A program made the translations under genes and the position numbers. Shown piece by piece: positions 15,771 through 24,759 of a stretch of DNA of 64,000 bases (positions are counted from its first letter, which is position 1; each line of letters starts with the position of its first letter). The DNA comes from Betaproteobacteria bacterium. Lineage in GTDB: Bacteria; Pseudomonadota; Gammaproteobacteria; Burkholderiales; Burkholderiaceae_F. The notes under the pieces were generated by a model. It had not been told where the DNA came from. It made no database searches and saw only the letters and a list, made by a program, of their open reading frames with translations. Location: positions 310,001 through 374,000 of the forward strand of contig BOKW01000004.1 in assembly GCA_016861185.1 (NCBI GenBank), in the 5' to 3' direction.

Positions 15771-17339
15771 ATGACGAAGTCCTTGCGTCAGCCCGTTTTT
15801 CTCGTTTCGGTCGCCGTCGTTTTTCTGCTCGTGGTTCTGGGCGCGAGCTTTCCGGCCGAGTTCGGCCAGGCCGCGGGCGATGCCTTGCGCTGGGTGACGA
15901 CCCGGCTCGGCTGGTTCTACCTGCTGTCGGTGTTCGGCTTCGTCGTGGTGCTGATTTATCTCGCGTTCTCCAAGTACGGCGAGATCCGTCTCGGGCCGCC
16001 CGACAGCGAGCCGGAGTTTTCGTACTTTTCGTGGATCGCGATGCTGCTGGCGACCGGTTTCGGCGTCGGGCTCGTCTTCTACGGCGTGGCCGAGCCGATG
16101 AAGCACTATCTGAATCCGCCGTACGCGATGCTGCCGGGCGGCACGGAGGAAGCGGCGCGGCTCGCGATCCAGTACAGCTTCTTCAACTGGGGCGTGCACC
16201 AGTGGGCGGCCTTCGCGATCGTCGGGCTGATCATCGGCTACTACCAGTTCCGCAAGCACAAGCCCGGGCTGGTGTCGACGGTGCTGGAGCCGATCACGCG
16301 CAAGCTGCCGGCGGGCGACCAGGCGGGTGGCGCGCTCGACGTGTTCGCGGTGGTGGCCACCGTGATGGGTGTCGCGACCTCGCTCGGGTTGGGCGTGCTG
16401 CAGATCAACGGCGGGCTCGCCTTTCTGTTCGGGCTGCCCGAGGGATTCGCGTGGCAGGCGATCATCCTCGGCGCGATGGCGGCCGCCTACATCGTCTCCA
16501 CCGCCACCGGACTCGCGCGCGGCATCAAGATCCTGTCGACGATCAACCTGGCGCTCGCGCTGGCGCTGATGGCCTACGTGCTCGCGTTCGGGCCGACGCT
16601 GACGATCCTCGAAACGGTCGTGCAGGGTCTGGGCGACTATCTGCAGAACTTCTTCGTGATGAGCCTGCGCACCGGGCCGTACGACGAGACCAAGTGGGCC
16701 GCCGACTGGACCGTCTTCTACTGGGCGTGGGTGATCGCCTGGTCGCCGTTCGTCGGCACCTTCGTCGCGCGCATCTCGCACGGGCGAACGATCAAGGAGT
16801 ACGTGTTCGGCGTGCTCGTGATGCCGCCGCTGCTGGCGTGCCTGTGGATCGGCGTGTTCGGCGGCGCCGCGCTGTACCTGGAACTGGCGCGCGAGGCCGG
16901 GCTGGCGGCGGCCGTCGACGCCAACATCACCACCGCGCTGTTCAAGCTGCTCGCGCTGCTGCCGCTTGCGGACCTGCTGTCGATCGTCGGCATGGTGCTG
17001 ATCTTCATCTTCCTGATCACGTCGGCGGACTCGGCGTCGTACATCGTCGCGCAGATGACCGATCGCGGTTCGACCGACCCGCCGCTTGCCAAGCGCATCG
17101 CCTGGGGCCTGCTGATCGCCGGGATCTGCCTGACATTGATCGCCACCGGCGGGCTGCAGGGACTGCAGGCCGGCGCGGTGCTGTCGGCGCTGCCGTTTAC
17201 CTTCATCCTGTACGCGATGGTGTGGGAACTGCTGCGGGTGCTCGCCGCCGATCGGCGCGCCGCGCTGGAGGAACTGTACGAGAAGCACGAAGCGCCGGTG
17301 GCCGCCACGATCGAAGAAGCGCGGCAGCTTGCGGAGTGA
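15771..17339 (+). CDS. BCCT-family transporter (short form)
   Basis: Protein of 522 aa with about 12 membrane helices and a short C-terminal tail. BCCT signatures: FNWGVHQWAAFA (TM4 aromatic box Trp residues) and the TM8 motif FYWAWVIAWSPFVGTFVARIS. The TM3 glycine stretch reads ATGFGVGLVFYG. AGGAGG lies before ATG 15771. BCCT proteins take up betaine, choline, carnitine or similar trimethylammonium compounds. A second, longer BCCT gene follows. The lack of a long regulatory tail suggests the two differ in osmotic control or substrate. Confidence 0.92.
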   Translation: MTKSLRQPVFLVSVAVVFLLVVLGASFPAEFGQAAGDALRWVTTRLGWFYLLSVFGFVVVLIYLAFSKYGEIRLGPPDSEPEFSYFSWIAMLLATGFGVGLVFYGVAEPMKHYLNPPYAMLPGGTEEAARLAIQYSFFNWGVHQWAAFAIVGLIIGYYQFRKHKPGLVSTVLEPITRKLPAGDQAGGALDVFAVVATVMGVATSLGLGVLQINGGLAFLFGLPEGFAWQAIILGAMAAAYIVSTATGLARGIKILSTINLALALALMAYVLAFGPTLTILETVVQGLGDYLQNFFVMSLRTGPYDETKWAADWTVFYWAWVIAWSPFVGTFVARISHGRTIKEYVFGVLVMPPLLACLWIGVFGGAALYLELAREAGLAAAVDANITTALFKLLALLPLADLLSIVGMVLIFIFLITSADSASYIVAQMTDRGSTDPPLAKRIAWGLLIAGICLTLIATGGLQGLQAGAVLSALPFTFILYAMVWELLRVLAADRRAALEELYEKHEAPVAATIEEARQLAE

Positions 17340-17356
17340 TCCGTCCCTCTTCCCTG

Positions 17357-17377
17357 CCCCTCTCCGGTCCAGAGGGG
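17357..17377 (+). repeat. Hairpin between the two BCCT genes
   Basis: CCCCTCT at 17357-17363 pairs with AGAGGGG at 17371-17377. It resembles the 'ccctctcc...ggagaggg' dispersed palindromes found at 22397 and inside uvrA, and could reduce read-through between the two transporter genes. Confidence 0.5.
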
Positions 17378-17402
17378 GGCGCTCCCGCAGGAGACAGACA
17401 AC

Positions 17403-19361
17403 ATGAAAAACGATCGCCGCGTATTCCTCGTTTCCGCCATCGTCGCCGTGCTGTTCGTCGCCGCGGCCGTGGTCGCGACCAAGCCGGCCGCGCAGCTCTT
17501 CTCCGCGGTGCAGAACGGCATCGCCACCTACTTCGGCTGGTTCTACATCCTCGCCGTCACCGGCTTCCTGGTGTTCGTGCTGTGGCTGCTGTTCAGCCGC
17601 TACGGCGCGATCCGCCTGGGCGACGACGACGACGAGCCGGAGTTCTCGTATCCGACCTGGTTCTCGATGCTGTTCTCCGCCGGCATGGGCATCGGGCTGC
17701 TGTTCTACGGCGTGGCCGAACCGGTGCTGCACTTCGCCACGCCGCGCGCCGGCACGGTCGAGCCGCGCACGGTCGAGGCGGCCAAGGAGGCGCTGAACAC
17801 CGCGTACTTCCACTGGGGCCTGCACGCATGGGGCGTGTACGCGGTGGTGGCACTCGGGCTGGCGTACTTCGGCTACCGGCACGAGCTGCCGCTCACCATC
17901 CGCTCGATGCTGTATCCGCTGCTCGGCCGCCGCATTCACGGCCCGATCGGCGACGCGATCGACGTGCTCGCGGTGTTCGGCACGCTGTTCGGCGTGGCCA
18001 CGTCGCTCGGGCTGGGCGTGCTGCAGATCAACTCCGGGCTCGCCTACAACCGCTGGCTCGACGTGTCGACGACGAACCAGCTCTGGCTGATCGCCGCGAT
18101 CATCGTGCTGACGACGATTTCGGTCGTCACGGGACTGGAGCGCGGCATCCGGCGGCTTTCGGAAGCGAACGTGCTGCTGGGCGTGCTGCTGCTGGCGTTC
18201 GTGTTCGTTGCCGGCCCGACCGTGTTCCTGCTCGGCACCTACGTCGAAAGCGTGGGCCATTATCTGGCCACGTTGCTCGATCAGAGCTTCCGCACCACGC
18301 AGTTCCGCGGCGTCGAGTGGCAGAAGGCGTGGACGATGTTCTACTGGGGCTGGTGGATCTCGTGGGCGCCCTTCGTCGGCATGTTCATCGCGCGCATCTC
18401 GCGCGGGCGGACGATCCGCGAGTTCATCGCCGGCGTGCTGCTGGTGCCGGTGCTGTTCTCGTTCTTCTGGTTCACCGTGATGGGCAACACGGCGCTGCAC
18501 ATCGAGCTGTTCGGTGCCGGCGGCATGGTCAAAGCGGTGCAGGACAACGTCGCCACGGCACTGTTCGTGATGCTCGACGCGCTGCCGTGGTCGCAGATCT
18601 CTTCGGTGCTGGCCACGCTGATGGTGGTCACGTTCTTCGTCACCTCGGCCGACAGCGGCGCGCTGGTGATCGACATCATCTGCTCGCGCGGCCGCACGGA
18701 TGCGCCGGTGTGGCAGCGCATCTTCTGGTCGCTCGCGATCGGCGCGGTCGCCGCGGTGCTGCTGCTGGTCGGCGGGCTGCAGGCGCTGCAGGCGGCTGCC
18801 ATCACGACCGGGTTGCCGTTCGCGCTGATCATGGTGCTCGCCTGCGTGAGCCTGGCGCTCGCGCTGCGCTCCGAGGTGCCGCTGGCGGCGGGGCAGCTCG
18901 CGGCGCAGGGTGCGGACAACGGCGAATTGCCGGCGCACGGCGACTGGCGCGCGCAACTCGCGCAACTGCTCGCGCGGCCGCGCTCGGTCGCCGAGTGGCA
19001 GGCGCCGCGCCGGCAGGTCGCCGAGTTCGTGTCGCAGGTGCTGGTGCCCGCGTTCGAGGAAATCGGCCGCGAGCTGATGAAGCACGGCCGCGTGGCGCGT
19101 ATCGACCGGCACGGCTATCACGCCTCGCTCGCGGTGCTCGCGCAGGGGCGCGAGGAGTTCGTCTACTGGGTGCGCGGCCGCGCGGCGCAGCGACCGTGGT
19201 TCTCGCTCGCGCAGGCGAGCGGCCCGGCGCAGTACGAGGAGCCGATGGTGGAGATCGTCGTGCGCGGCGGTGTAAGCCGCACCGTGCCGATGTCGAGCGT
19301 CGACCGCGACTGGCTGCTGCGCGACTTTCTCGCCGAATACGGCAAGTGGCTCGGGCATTGA
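17403..19361 (+). CDS. BCCT-family transporter with C-terminal domain (BetT-like)
   Basis: Protein of 652 aa. The BCCT core (about 1-490) carries SAGMGIGLLFYGVAEP, FHWGLHAWGVYA and FYWGWWISWAPFVGMFIARIS. A further 150-residue cytoplasmic domain follows, as in BetT choline/betaine importers where the tail tunes activity to osmolarity. GCAGGAG precedes the ATG. It lies 63 bases after the first BCCT gene. Choline or glycine betaine is the likeliest substrate; confirmation needs assays. Confidence 0.9.
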   Translation: MKNDRRVFLVSAIVAVLFVAAAVVATKPAAQLFSAVQNGIATYFGWFYILAVTGFLVFVLWLLFSRYGAIRLGDDDDEPEFSYPTWFSMLFSAGMGIGLLFYGVAEPVLHFATPRAGTVEPRTVEAAKEALNTAYFHWGLHAWGVYAVVALGLAYFGYRHELPLTIRSMLYPLLGRRIHGPIGDAIDVLAVFGTLFGVATSLGLGVLQINSGLAYNRWLDVSTTNQLWLIAAIIVLTTISVVTGLERGIRRLSEANVLLGVLLLAFVFVAGPTVFLLGTYVESVGHYLATLLDQSFRTTQFRGVEWQKAWTMFYWGWWISWAPFVGMFIARISRGRTIREFIAGVLLVPVLFSFFWFTVMGNTALHIELFGAGGMVKAVQDNVATALFVMLDALPWSQISSVLATLMVVTFFVTSADSGALVIDIICSRGRTDAPVWQRIFWSLAIGAVAAVLLLVGGLQALQAAAITTGLPFALIMVLACVSLALALRSEVPLAAGQLAAQGADNGELPAHGDWRAQLAQLLARPRSVAEWQAPRRQVAEFVSQVLVPAFEEIGRELMKHGRVARIDRHGYHASLAVLAQGREEFVYWVRGRAAQRPWFSLAQASGPAQYEEPMVEIVVRGGVSRTVPMSSVDRDWLLRDFLAEYGKWLGH

Positions 19362-19422
19362 GCCGACGCTGGGGTCCGTCTCGCTCCACCCTGTCTCGCA
19401 AGGGGAGCCGGGAACCTGGGTC

Positions 19423-20709
19423 ATGACGGCAGACGGAGTGTCCGCGCTTCGCGGCGCCGCCGCGCAGTGGCTGCCGCTCGCGTCCCTGTTCGCGGGCACC
19501 GGCATCCTGCTGGTCGGCATCGGGCTGTTTTTCACCGCGCTCGGACTGCGCGCGGGGCTGGCCGAGTTCTCCACGGCGGCCACCGGCGTCGTGATGTCGG
19601 CGTACTTCGTCGGCTTCGTCGCCGGCACCTACATCTGCCCGGCGCTGATCCGCCGCGTCGGTCACATCCGCGCGTTCGCGGCGATGGCGTCGATCGCTTC
19701 GACCACCGCGATCGTGCACGCGATGATCGTCGACCCGTGGGTATGGGGACTGCTGCGCTTCGCGACCGGCGTGTGTCTCGTCGGGCTGTACATCGTGATC
19801 GAAAGCTGGCTCAACACGGTGGCGCCGAACCGCTATCGCGGCCGCATCTTCTCCGCGTACGTCGCGCTGACGCTGGTGGCGATGGGGCTCGGCCAGTTTC
19901 TCGTGCTCGCCGGCGACGTGCTCGGCTTCGTGCCGCTCGGGCTGGTGTCGATCCTGCTGTCGCTCGCGCTCGTGCCGGTGGCGCTGACGCGCACGCGCGA
20001 ACCGCAGCCGGTCGACGCGCCGCACCTCGGGCTGCGGCATCTGTACGGGGTGTCGGGCATCGCCACCGTCGGCGCGTTCGCCTCGGGCATGCTCAACGGC
20101 GCCTTCTACGGCCTCGGCGCCGTGTTCGCGCAGCGCATCGGCCTGTCGGAAGCGGCGACCGCGGCGTTCGTGGCGGCGACGATCTTCGGCGGCGCGCTGC
20201 TGCAATGGCCGCTCGGCCACTGGTCCGACCGTCACGACCGGCGCCGCGTGCTGCTCGCCGCCTGCGCCGGCGCGGCGCTGCTGGCGGTCGCGGCGCGCTT
20301 CGCGATGGAGGTGGCCCCGGCGCTGCTGATCGTCGCCGCCTTTTTCTACGGCGGACTCGTGTTCTCCGTGTACGGACTGAGCGTGGCGCTGGTCAACGAC
20401 CGGTTGCACGCCGACCAGGTCTTGGAAGCGACGAGCGGCCTGCTGCTGTTGCACGGGCTCGGCGCCGCGCTCGGCCCCACGCTCGCCGGACTCGTGATGA
20501 GCGTCTTCGCGCCCGGCGCGCTGCTCGCCTACTTCGCCGCGGTGCTGGCGGCCGTGCTCGCCTACGGCCTGTGGCGCGGGCGCGAGGCCGAGGTGCCGGC
20601 GGAAAAATCGCCGTTCATGCCGATGGCGAGCAGTTCGCACGCGGTGCTCGCGCTCGATCCGCGCGCGCACGAGGCCCCGCCCGAAAACGAAGAACCGGCC
20701 AATCGGTAG
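19423..20709 (+). CDS. MFS transporter (YcaD-like)
   Basis: Protein of 428 aa with 12 predicted membrane helices in two halves and the MFS loop motif GHWSDRHDRRRVL between helices. The N-terminal part (ESWLNTVAPNRYRGRIF) resembles the YcaD branch of uncharacterised MFS carriers. The last 40 residues are hydrophilic and low in complexity. Same direction as the BCCT genes, 61 bases downstream. Substrate unknown. Confidence 0.85.
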   Translation: MTADGVSALRGAAAQWLPLASLFAGTGILLVGIGLFFTALGLRAGLAEFSTAATGVVMSAYFVGFVAGTYICPALIRRVGHIRAFAAMASIASTTAIVHAMIVDPWVWGLLRFATGVCLVGLYIVIESWLNTVAPNRYRGRIFSAYVALTLVAMGLGQFLVLAGDVLGFVPLGLVSILLSLALVPVALTRTREPQPVDAPHLGLRHLYGVSGIATVGAFASGMLNGAFYGLGAVFAQRIGLSEAATAAFVAATIFGGALLQWPLGHWSDRHDRRRVLLAACAGAALLAVAARFAMEVAPALLIVAAFFYGGLVFSVYGLSVALVNDRLHADQVLEATSGLLLLHGLGAALGPTLAGLVMSVFAPGALLAYFAAVLAAVLAYGLWRGREAEVPAEKSPFMPMASSSHAVLALDPRAHEAPPENEEPANR

Positions 20710-20766
20710 GCGTGGAAGTTTCGTTCGGACGACCGCCCGGAGCGACGCCCGCGCAGACGCGCAAGG

Positions 20767-20991
20767 TCAGCAGCGCCCGCAAGGTGCCGCGCCGGCTCTC
20801 GAGGCGCGTCGGCGCCTGAGCCGCACCGCCAGCGTCCACAGAAGCTGCACGGCGAACCAGGCGAGGATCGCGCCGGCGACCGCGAACACGGTCAATCCCA
20901 GCATCAGCGGTTTGCCGATCGCGAGCAGCCGCTGCGACCAGGTGCGCGGATCGACCTCGTCGGCGTCGAAGCATGCCCCGATGGTAATCGC
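20767..20991 (-). pseudogene. Remnant of a DUF2062 membrane protein (C-terminal part)
   Basis: On the minus strand, about 60 codons ending in TGA at 20767 read like the C-terminus of DUF2062 proteins: WSQRLLAIGKPLMLGLTVFA, a membrane helix, then an Arg-rich tail. No start codon with a ribosome-binding site and no N-terminal DUF2062 region are found upstream, where the DUF502 gene begins on the other strand. I read it as a truncated relic filling the 317-base gap 20710-21026. Confidence 0.5.
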
Positions 20992-21026
20992 CGCTACGAT
21001 GCGGCGGCCACGACGGGAGAACGACG

Positions 21027-21695
21027 ATGAAGGAATCGACCAAGGCGCATCTGCGCCATACCCCGCGCTACCTGCTGATCGGCGTAATCACCGCCGCGCC
21101 GCTGTGGGTCACGTGGCTGGTGTTCGACTTCCTGCTGACGCTGCTTTCGCGGCTCGGCAGCCCGTGGATCAACGCGCTCGCCGCAGGGCTGCGCCGCGTG
21201 TCGCCGGCGCTCGCGGATTCGCTCGCCGACTCCTGGTTCCAGTCGCTGCTGGCGGCGCTGATTTCGCTGGTGCTGCTGTACCTGCTCGGCTGGGCCGCGA
21301 GCCGCGTGATCGGCCGCCGCGTCCTCGACGCGTTCGACGCGCTGGTGCAGCGCATCCCGCTGGTGGCGGCGATCTACGGCGGCACCAAGCGGTTCCTGAG
21401 CGTCGTCAAGGAAAAACCCGCCGACGTGCAGCGCGTCGTGCTGATCCCGTTTCCGACGCCGGAGATGCGCGCAGTCGGCTTCGTCACCCGCGTGCTCGAC
21501 GACGAGTCGAGCGGCCGCAAGATCGCCGCGGTGTACGTGCCGACCTCGCCGAACCCGACCTCGGGCTACATCGAGCTGGTGCCGCTCGACCACTGCACGC
21601 CGACCGACTGGTCGATGGACGAGGCGATGAGCTTCGTGATCACCGGCGGCGCGACCGCGCCGGCCAGCGTGCGCTTCGGCCAGGCCAGCGCCTGA
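21027..21695 (+). CDS. DUF502 family membrane protein
   Basis: Protein of 222 aa with two membrane helices (about 15-45 and 70-95) followed by a soluble domain. Family landmarks are present: TPRYLLIGVITAAPLWVTW, VQRIPLVAAIYGGTKRF and VYVPTSPNPTSGY. DUF502 proteins are widespread in proteobacteria and plants (COV family); their biochemical role is not established. It converges on azoR with a 4-base gap. Confidence 0.9.
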   Translation: MKESTKAHLRHTPRYLLIGVITAAPLWVTWLVFDFLLTLLSRLGSPWINALAAGLRRVSPALADSLADSWFQSLLAALISLVLLYLLGWAASRVIGRRVLDAFDALVQRIPLVAAIYGGTKRFLSVVKEKPADVQRVVLIPFPTPEMRAVGFVTRVLDDESSGRKIAAVYVPTSPNPTSGYIELVPLDHCTPTDWSMDEAMSFVITGGATAPASVRFGQASA

Positions 21696-21699
21696 AGCT

Positions 21700-22257
21700 T
21701 CAGGTGCCCGCGGCTGCAATCGACTGCAGGCGGCCGCGCGCGGCGGCGATCGACGCGTCGCGCCGCTCGGGCAGTGCGAGTCCTTCGGCGCGGACGACCT
21801 CGATGTCGCGGATGCCGATGAAGTTCAGCACCGTCTTCAGATAACCGACGTGCATCGTCGCGATCGGCGTGTCGCCGTACGCGCCGCCGCTGGTGGCGAC
21901 GATCCAGGTCTTCCTGTCGGGCACCAAACCGACCGGTCCCTTGTCGGTGTACTTGAAGGTCTTGCCGGCGAGCGTGACGCGGTCGATCCACGACTTCAAC
22001 CCGCTCGCGATAGTGAAGTTGTACATCGGCGCGCCGATCACGAGCACGTCGGCCGACTTCAGCTCTTCGATCAGCGGGTCGCCGTCCCGGCCGAGGTTCG
22101 CGGGGGACAGGTGCGGCAGCGGCTCGCTGCCGAGGTCGCGATAGACGACTTCGAGCTTCGGGTCGGCGGCGCGATACACGTCGACGACGCCGCGCGTCAG
22201 TTGGCGCGACACCGACGCGTCGCCCAGAATGCTCGAATCCAGGTGCAGCAGTTTCAT
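21700..22257 (-). CDS. azoR: FMN-dependent NADH-azoreductase
   Basis: Protein of 185 aa from ATG 22257 (AGGAG upstream). It has the flavodoxin-like fold with the AzoR markers LHLDSSILGDASVSRQLT, the FMN-binding PMYNFTIASGLKSWIDRV and the NADH/FMN loop TSGGAYGD. AzoR dimers reduce azo dyes and quinones with NADH. A LysR-type regulator is transcribed divergently from the same region, the usual arrangement for control of this gene. Confidence 0.92.
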   Translation of the reverse strand: MKLLHLDSSILGDASVSRQLTRGVVDVYRAADPKLEVVYRDLGSEPLPHLSPANLGRDGDPLIEELKSADVLVIGAPMYNFTIASGLKSWIDRVTLAGKTFKYTDKGPVGLVPDRKTWIVATSGGAYGDTPIATMHVGYLKTVLNFIGIRDIEVVRAEGLALPERRDASIAAARGRLQSIAAAGT

Positions 22258-22396
22258 TTCGACTCCTCGATGCGTGTGCCGCACGGGTGCGGCGTTCGAG
22301 GGCATTCTGGGCGGCGCAGCGGCCGCGGACTAGCCGGCGCGGATGCAATGGATCATTGCGGTGGTGGAACAATTTGGCCTGCCCCCTCTCCCCCTG

Positions 22397-22421
22397 CCCC
22401 TCTCCCGCAAGGGGAGAGGGG
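22397..22421. repeat. REP-like palindrome in the azoR/lysR intergenic region
   Basis: CCCCTCTCCC (22397-22406) pairs with GGGAGAGGGG (22412-22421). It ends 6 bases before the LysR start codon, so it probably overlaps that gene's ribosome-binding region. The same palindrome family occurs inside uvrA at four places. Confidence 0.65.
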
Positions 22422-22427
22422 TGTGAG

Positions 22428-23345
22428 ATGCGAGACCTGAACGATCTTTACTACTTCGCGCAGGTGGTCGAACACGGTGGCTTCGCGCGTGCGGCGCGCG
22501 CGCTCGGCGTGCCGACCTCGCGGCTTTCGCGCCGCATCGCCGCGCTCGAAGTGCGGCTCGGCACGCGGCTGATGCACCGGACCACGCGCAAGCTTTCGTT
22601 GACCGACGCGGGACGCGACGTCTACGCGCATTGCCGCACGGTCGTCGCCGCCGCCGAAGCAGCCGAGCAGGCGGCGGCGCATCGTTCGGCCGAACCGCGC
22701 GGACAGCTTCGCGTCGCGTGCCCGCTGGCGATCGCGCAGTACGAGCTGGGGCCGATCCTCGGCGCGTTCATGCGCCGCCATCCGCTGGTCCGACTCGATC
22801 TGCACGTGACGAACCGGCGCGTCGACCTGATCGAGGAAGGCATCGACGTCGCGCTGCGCGCGCGCGTTCCGGGCGACGAGGATCCGAACCTGGCGACGCG
22901 CAAACTGCGCCGGAGCATGCGCGCGGTGCTCGCCGCGCCCGCGCTATTGAAGGAGGTCGGCCGCATCGAGACCCCCGACGATCTGCAGCGCGTGCCGGTG
23001 CTCGATTTCGGCACGTTCGCGGAGTCCACGGTGTGGCGGCTGTCGGGCCCGAACGGCGAGATGCGCCGGATCACCGTGCCGGCGCGCATGCACGCAGACG
23101 ATTTCGTCGTGCTCAAGTGGGCCGCGCTCGACGGTCTCGGCGCGTGTCTGCTGCCGCCGCACTACTGCAGCGAGGAACTGGCGCGCGGCCGCCTCGTGCA
23201 CCTGCTGCCGCAGTGGAGCGCGCCGGCCGAGATCGTGCACGTCGTCTACCCGAGCGCGCGGCTTCTCGCGCCCGCCGTGCGCGCGTTCGTCGATTTCGTC
23301 GCCGAACACCTCGCCAGGCCGGTCGCCGCGCCGCGGCGGCGCTGA
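22428..23345 (+). CDS. LysR-family transcriptional regulator
   Basis: Protein of 305 aa. The ATG at 22428 starts the family-typical MRDLNDLYYFAQVVEHGGF; longer frames run into the repeat. The N-terminal winged helix (FARAARALGVPTSRLSRRIA) is followed by a periplasmic-binding-like effector domain. Divergent from azoR, so a regulator of azoR or of its own promoter is the simple expectation; the effector may be a quinone or electrophile. Confidence 0.9.
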   Translation: MRDLNDLYYFAQVVEHGGFARAARALGVPTSRLSRRIAALEVRLGTRLMHRTTRKLSLTDAGRDVYAHCRTVVAAAEAAEQAAAHRSAEPRGQLRVACPLAIAQYELGPILGAFMRRHPLVRLDLHVTNRRVDLIEEGIDVALRARVPGDEDPNLATRKLRRSMRAVLAAPALLKEVGRIETPDDLQRVPVLDFGTFAESTVWRLSGPNGEMRRITVPARMHADDFVVLKWAALDGLGACLLPPHYCSEELARGRLVHLLPQWSAPAEIVHVVYPSARLLAPAVRAFVDFVAEHLARPVAAPRRR

Positions 23346-23390
23346 CGCGCGCGTGGCAAGATCGGGGCTCGTCCAATCGAGGCACTCCGC

Positions 23391-23816
23391 ATGCGCATCC
23401 TGCTCGCGATCGACGGCAGCGGACATTCGCACAAGGCGGTCGACTATCTGCTCGCCCATCCCGAGCTGCTCGGCGGCCGGACCGAGATCACCTGCGTGTT
23501 CGTCGAGACGCCGCCGCCGCTGCGCATGGTCGGCGCGCTCGGCGCCGACCCCGGCATGCCGTCGGTGCCGCCGATCGACCCGGCGGCCATCGTCGCGCCG
23601 CTGCTGGAAAAGTTGCGCGCGGCGGGGCTTGCGGTCGAGCTCGTGGTGCGTGAAGGCGATCCGGGGCTGGAGATCGCGCAGCTCGCGTGCGACCGCGGCT
23701 GCGAACTGATCGTGATGGGTTCGCACGGCCGCGGGCTGTTCAGGCGCGCGGTCCTCGGCTCGGTCGCGAACAAGGTGCTCGCGTCGTGCAACGTGGCGGT
23801 GCTGATCGTGCGGTAA
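23391..23816 (+). CDS. Universal stress protein, single domain
   Basis: Protein of 141 aa. Starts RILLAIDGSGHSHKAVDYL and ends with the ATP-binding motif MGSHGRGLFRRAVLGSVANKVL. Followed 16 bases later by a two-domain Usp, so the pair is probably one transcript. Confidence 0.92.
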   Translation: MRILLAIDGSGHSHKAVDYLLAHPELLGGRTEITCVFVETPPPLRMVGALGADPGMPSVPPIDPAAIVAPLLEKLRAAGLAVELVVREGDPGLEIAQLACDRGCELIVMGSHGRGLFRRAVLGSVANKVLASCNVAVLIVR

Positions 23817-23832
23817 ACGATCCACACGGGCG

Positions 23833-24729
23833 ATGAAGATCCTGCTGCCCGTCCACGCCGGTGAACACAGCCTCGAAGCGGCGGCCTTCGTCGCGTCGCG
23901 CTGCGCGCCGATCGGCGCGAATCCCGAGATCGTGCTGCTGAACGTGCAGCAGCCGGCGTTCGCGGGCCTGCCGACGCGGGCGGCGCGCGAGCGGCTGCAG
24001 GCGTTTTACGCGAAGGAGGCGGCGAAGGCCCTCGAGCCCGCGCAGGCGATCCTCGCCGCGGCGGGACTGAAGGCGCAGGCGATGCACGTCAGCGGCCAGC
24101 CCGGACCGCGCATCGCGCAGACCGCGCGCATGCTCGCGGCCGATCTGATCGTGCTCGGCGGCGTGCGCCGCCCGCCCGCGGCCGGTGCGCTGCTCGGATC
24201 GGTCGCGGCCGAGGTCCTCGCGCGCTGCCGCACCCCGGTGCTGCTGTTGCGCGGCGCCGAGCATCCGCCCGATCGCGGCATGCGCGTCGGCATCGCGGTC
24301 GACGGCTCGCCCTACGGCAACGCGGCGGTCAAGTACGCGCTGCGCCACCTTCCGCTGTTCGGCGCCGAGCCGAAGTTCGCGCTGATCCATGTCGTCCGCG
24401 AAGGCGCGCTGCAGGTGCAGGCGCTGCTCGCCAATCTGTCGGGCGCCGGGATTTCCTTCGAGGTGATGCGCACGCTGCGCCAGCAGGCGGTCGAGCGCGC
24501 GCTGCGCACGCCGCTGCGGCTGTTCGCGCGGGCGGGGCAAGCGGTACGGACGGTCGAACTCGACGGCGCGCCCGGCGACGCGATCGCGAACCATGCCGAC
24601 GCGCAACTCGACCTGCTCGTGATGGGCTCGCACGGCCACGGTCCGTTCTCCTCCGCCGTGCTCGGCTCGACCGCGCTGCGCGTCGCCTCGCACTGCAAGG
24701 TTCCGGTGCTGCTGATCCGGCGGCCGTGA
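23833..24729 (+). CDS. Universal stress protein, two UspA domains
   Basis: Protein of 298 aa. The second domain has an intact ATP motif (MGSHGHGPFSSAVLGSTALRV); the first has a changed version (LGGVRRPPAAGALLGSVAAEV) lacking the usual His-Gly, so ATP binding there may be lost. It lies 16 bases after the single-domain Usp gene and converges on the patatin gene. Confidence 0.9.
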   Translation: MKILLPVHAGEHSLEAAAFVASRCAPIGANPEIVLLNVQQPAFAGLPTRAARERLQAFYAKEAAKALEPAQAILAAAGLKAQAMHVSGQPGPRIAQTARMLAADLIVLGGVRRPPAAGALLGSVAAEVLARCRTPVLLLRGAEHPPDRGMRVGIAVDGSPYGNAAVKYALRHLPLFGAEPKFALIHVVREGALQVQALLANLSGAGISFEVMRTLRQQAVERALRTPLRLFARAGQAVRTVELDGAPGDAIANHADAQLDLLVMGSHGHGPFSSAVLGSTALRVASHCKVPVLLIRRP

Positions 24730-24759
24730 GCGGCGCGGGTCGCGGTGCCCCGCGCGCGG

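Noticed and set aside
15708..19628. Minus-strand open frame of about 1300 codons across the BCCT genes
   Set aside because: His/Arg/Gln-rich nonsense opposite two well-supported transporter genes; a shadow caused by high GC.
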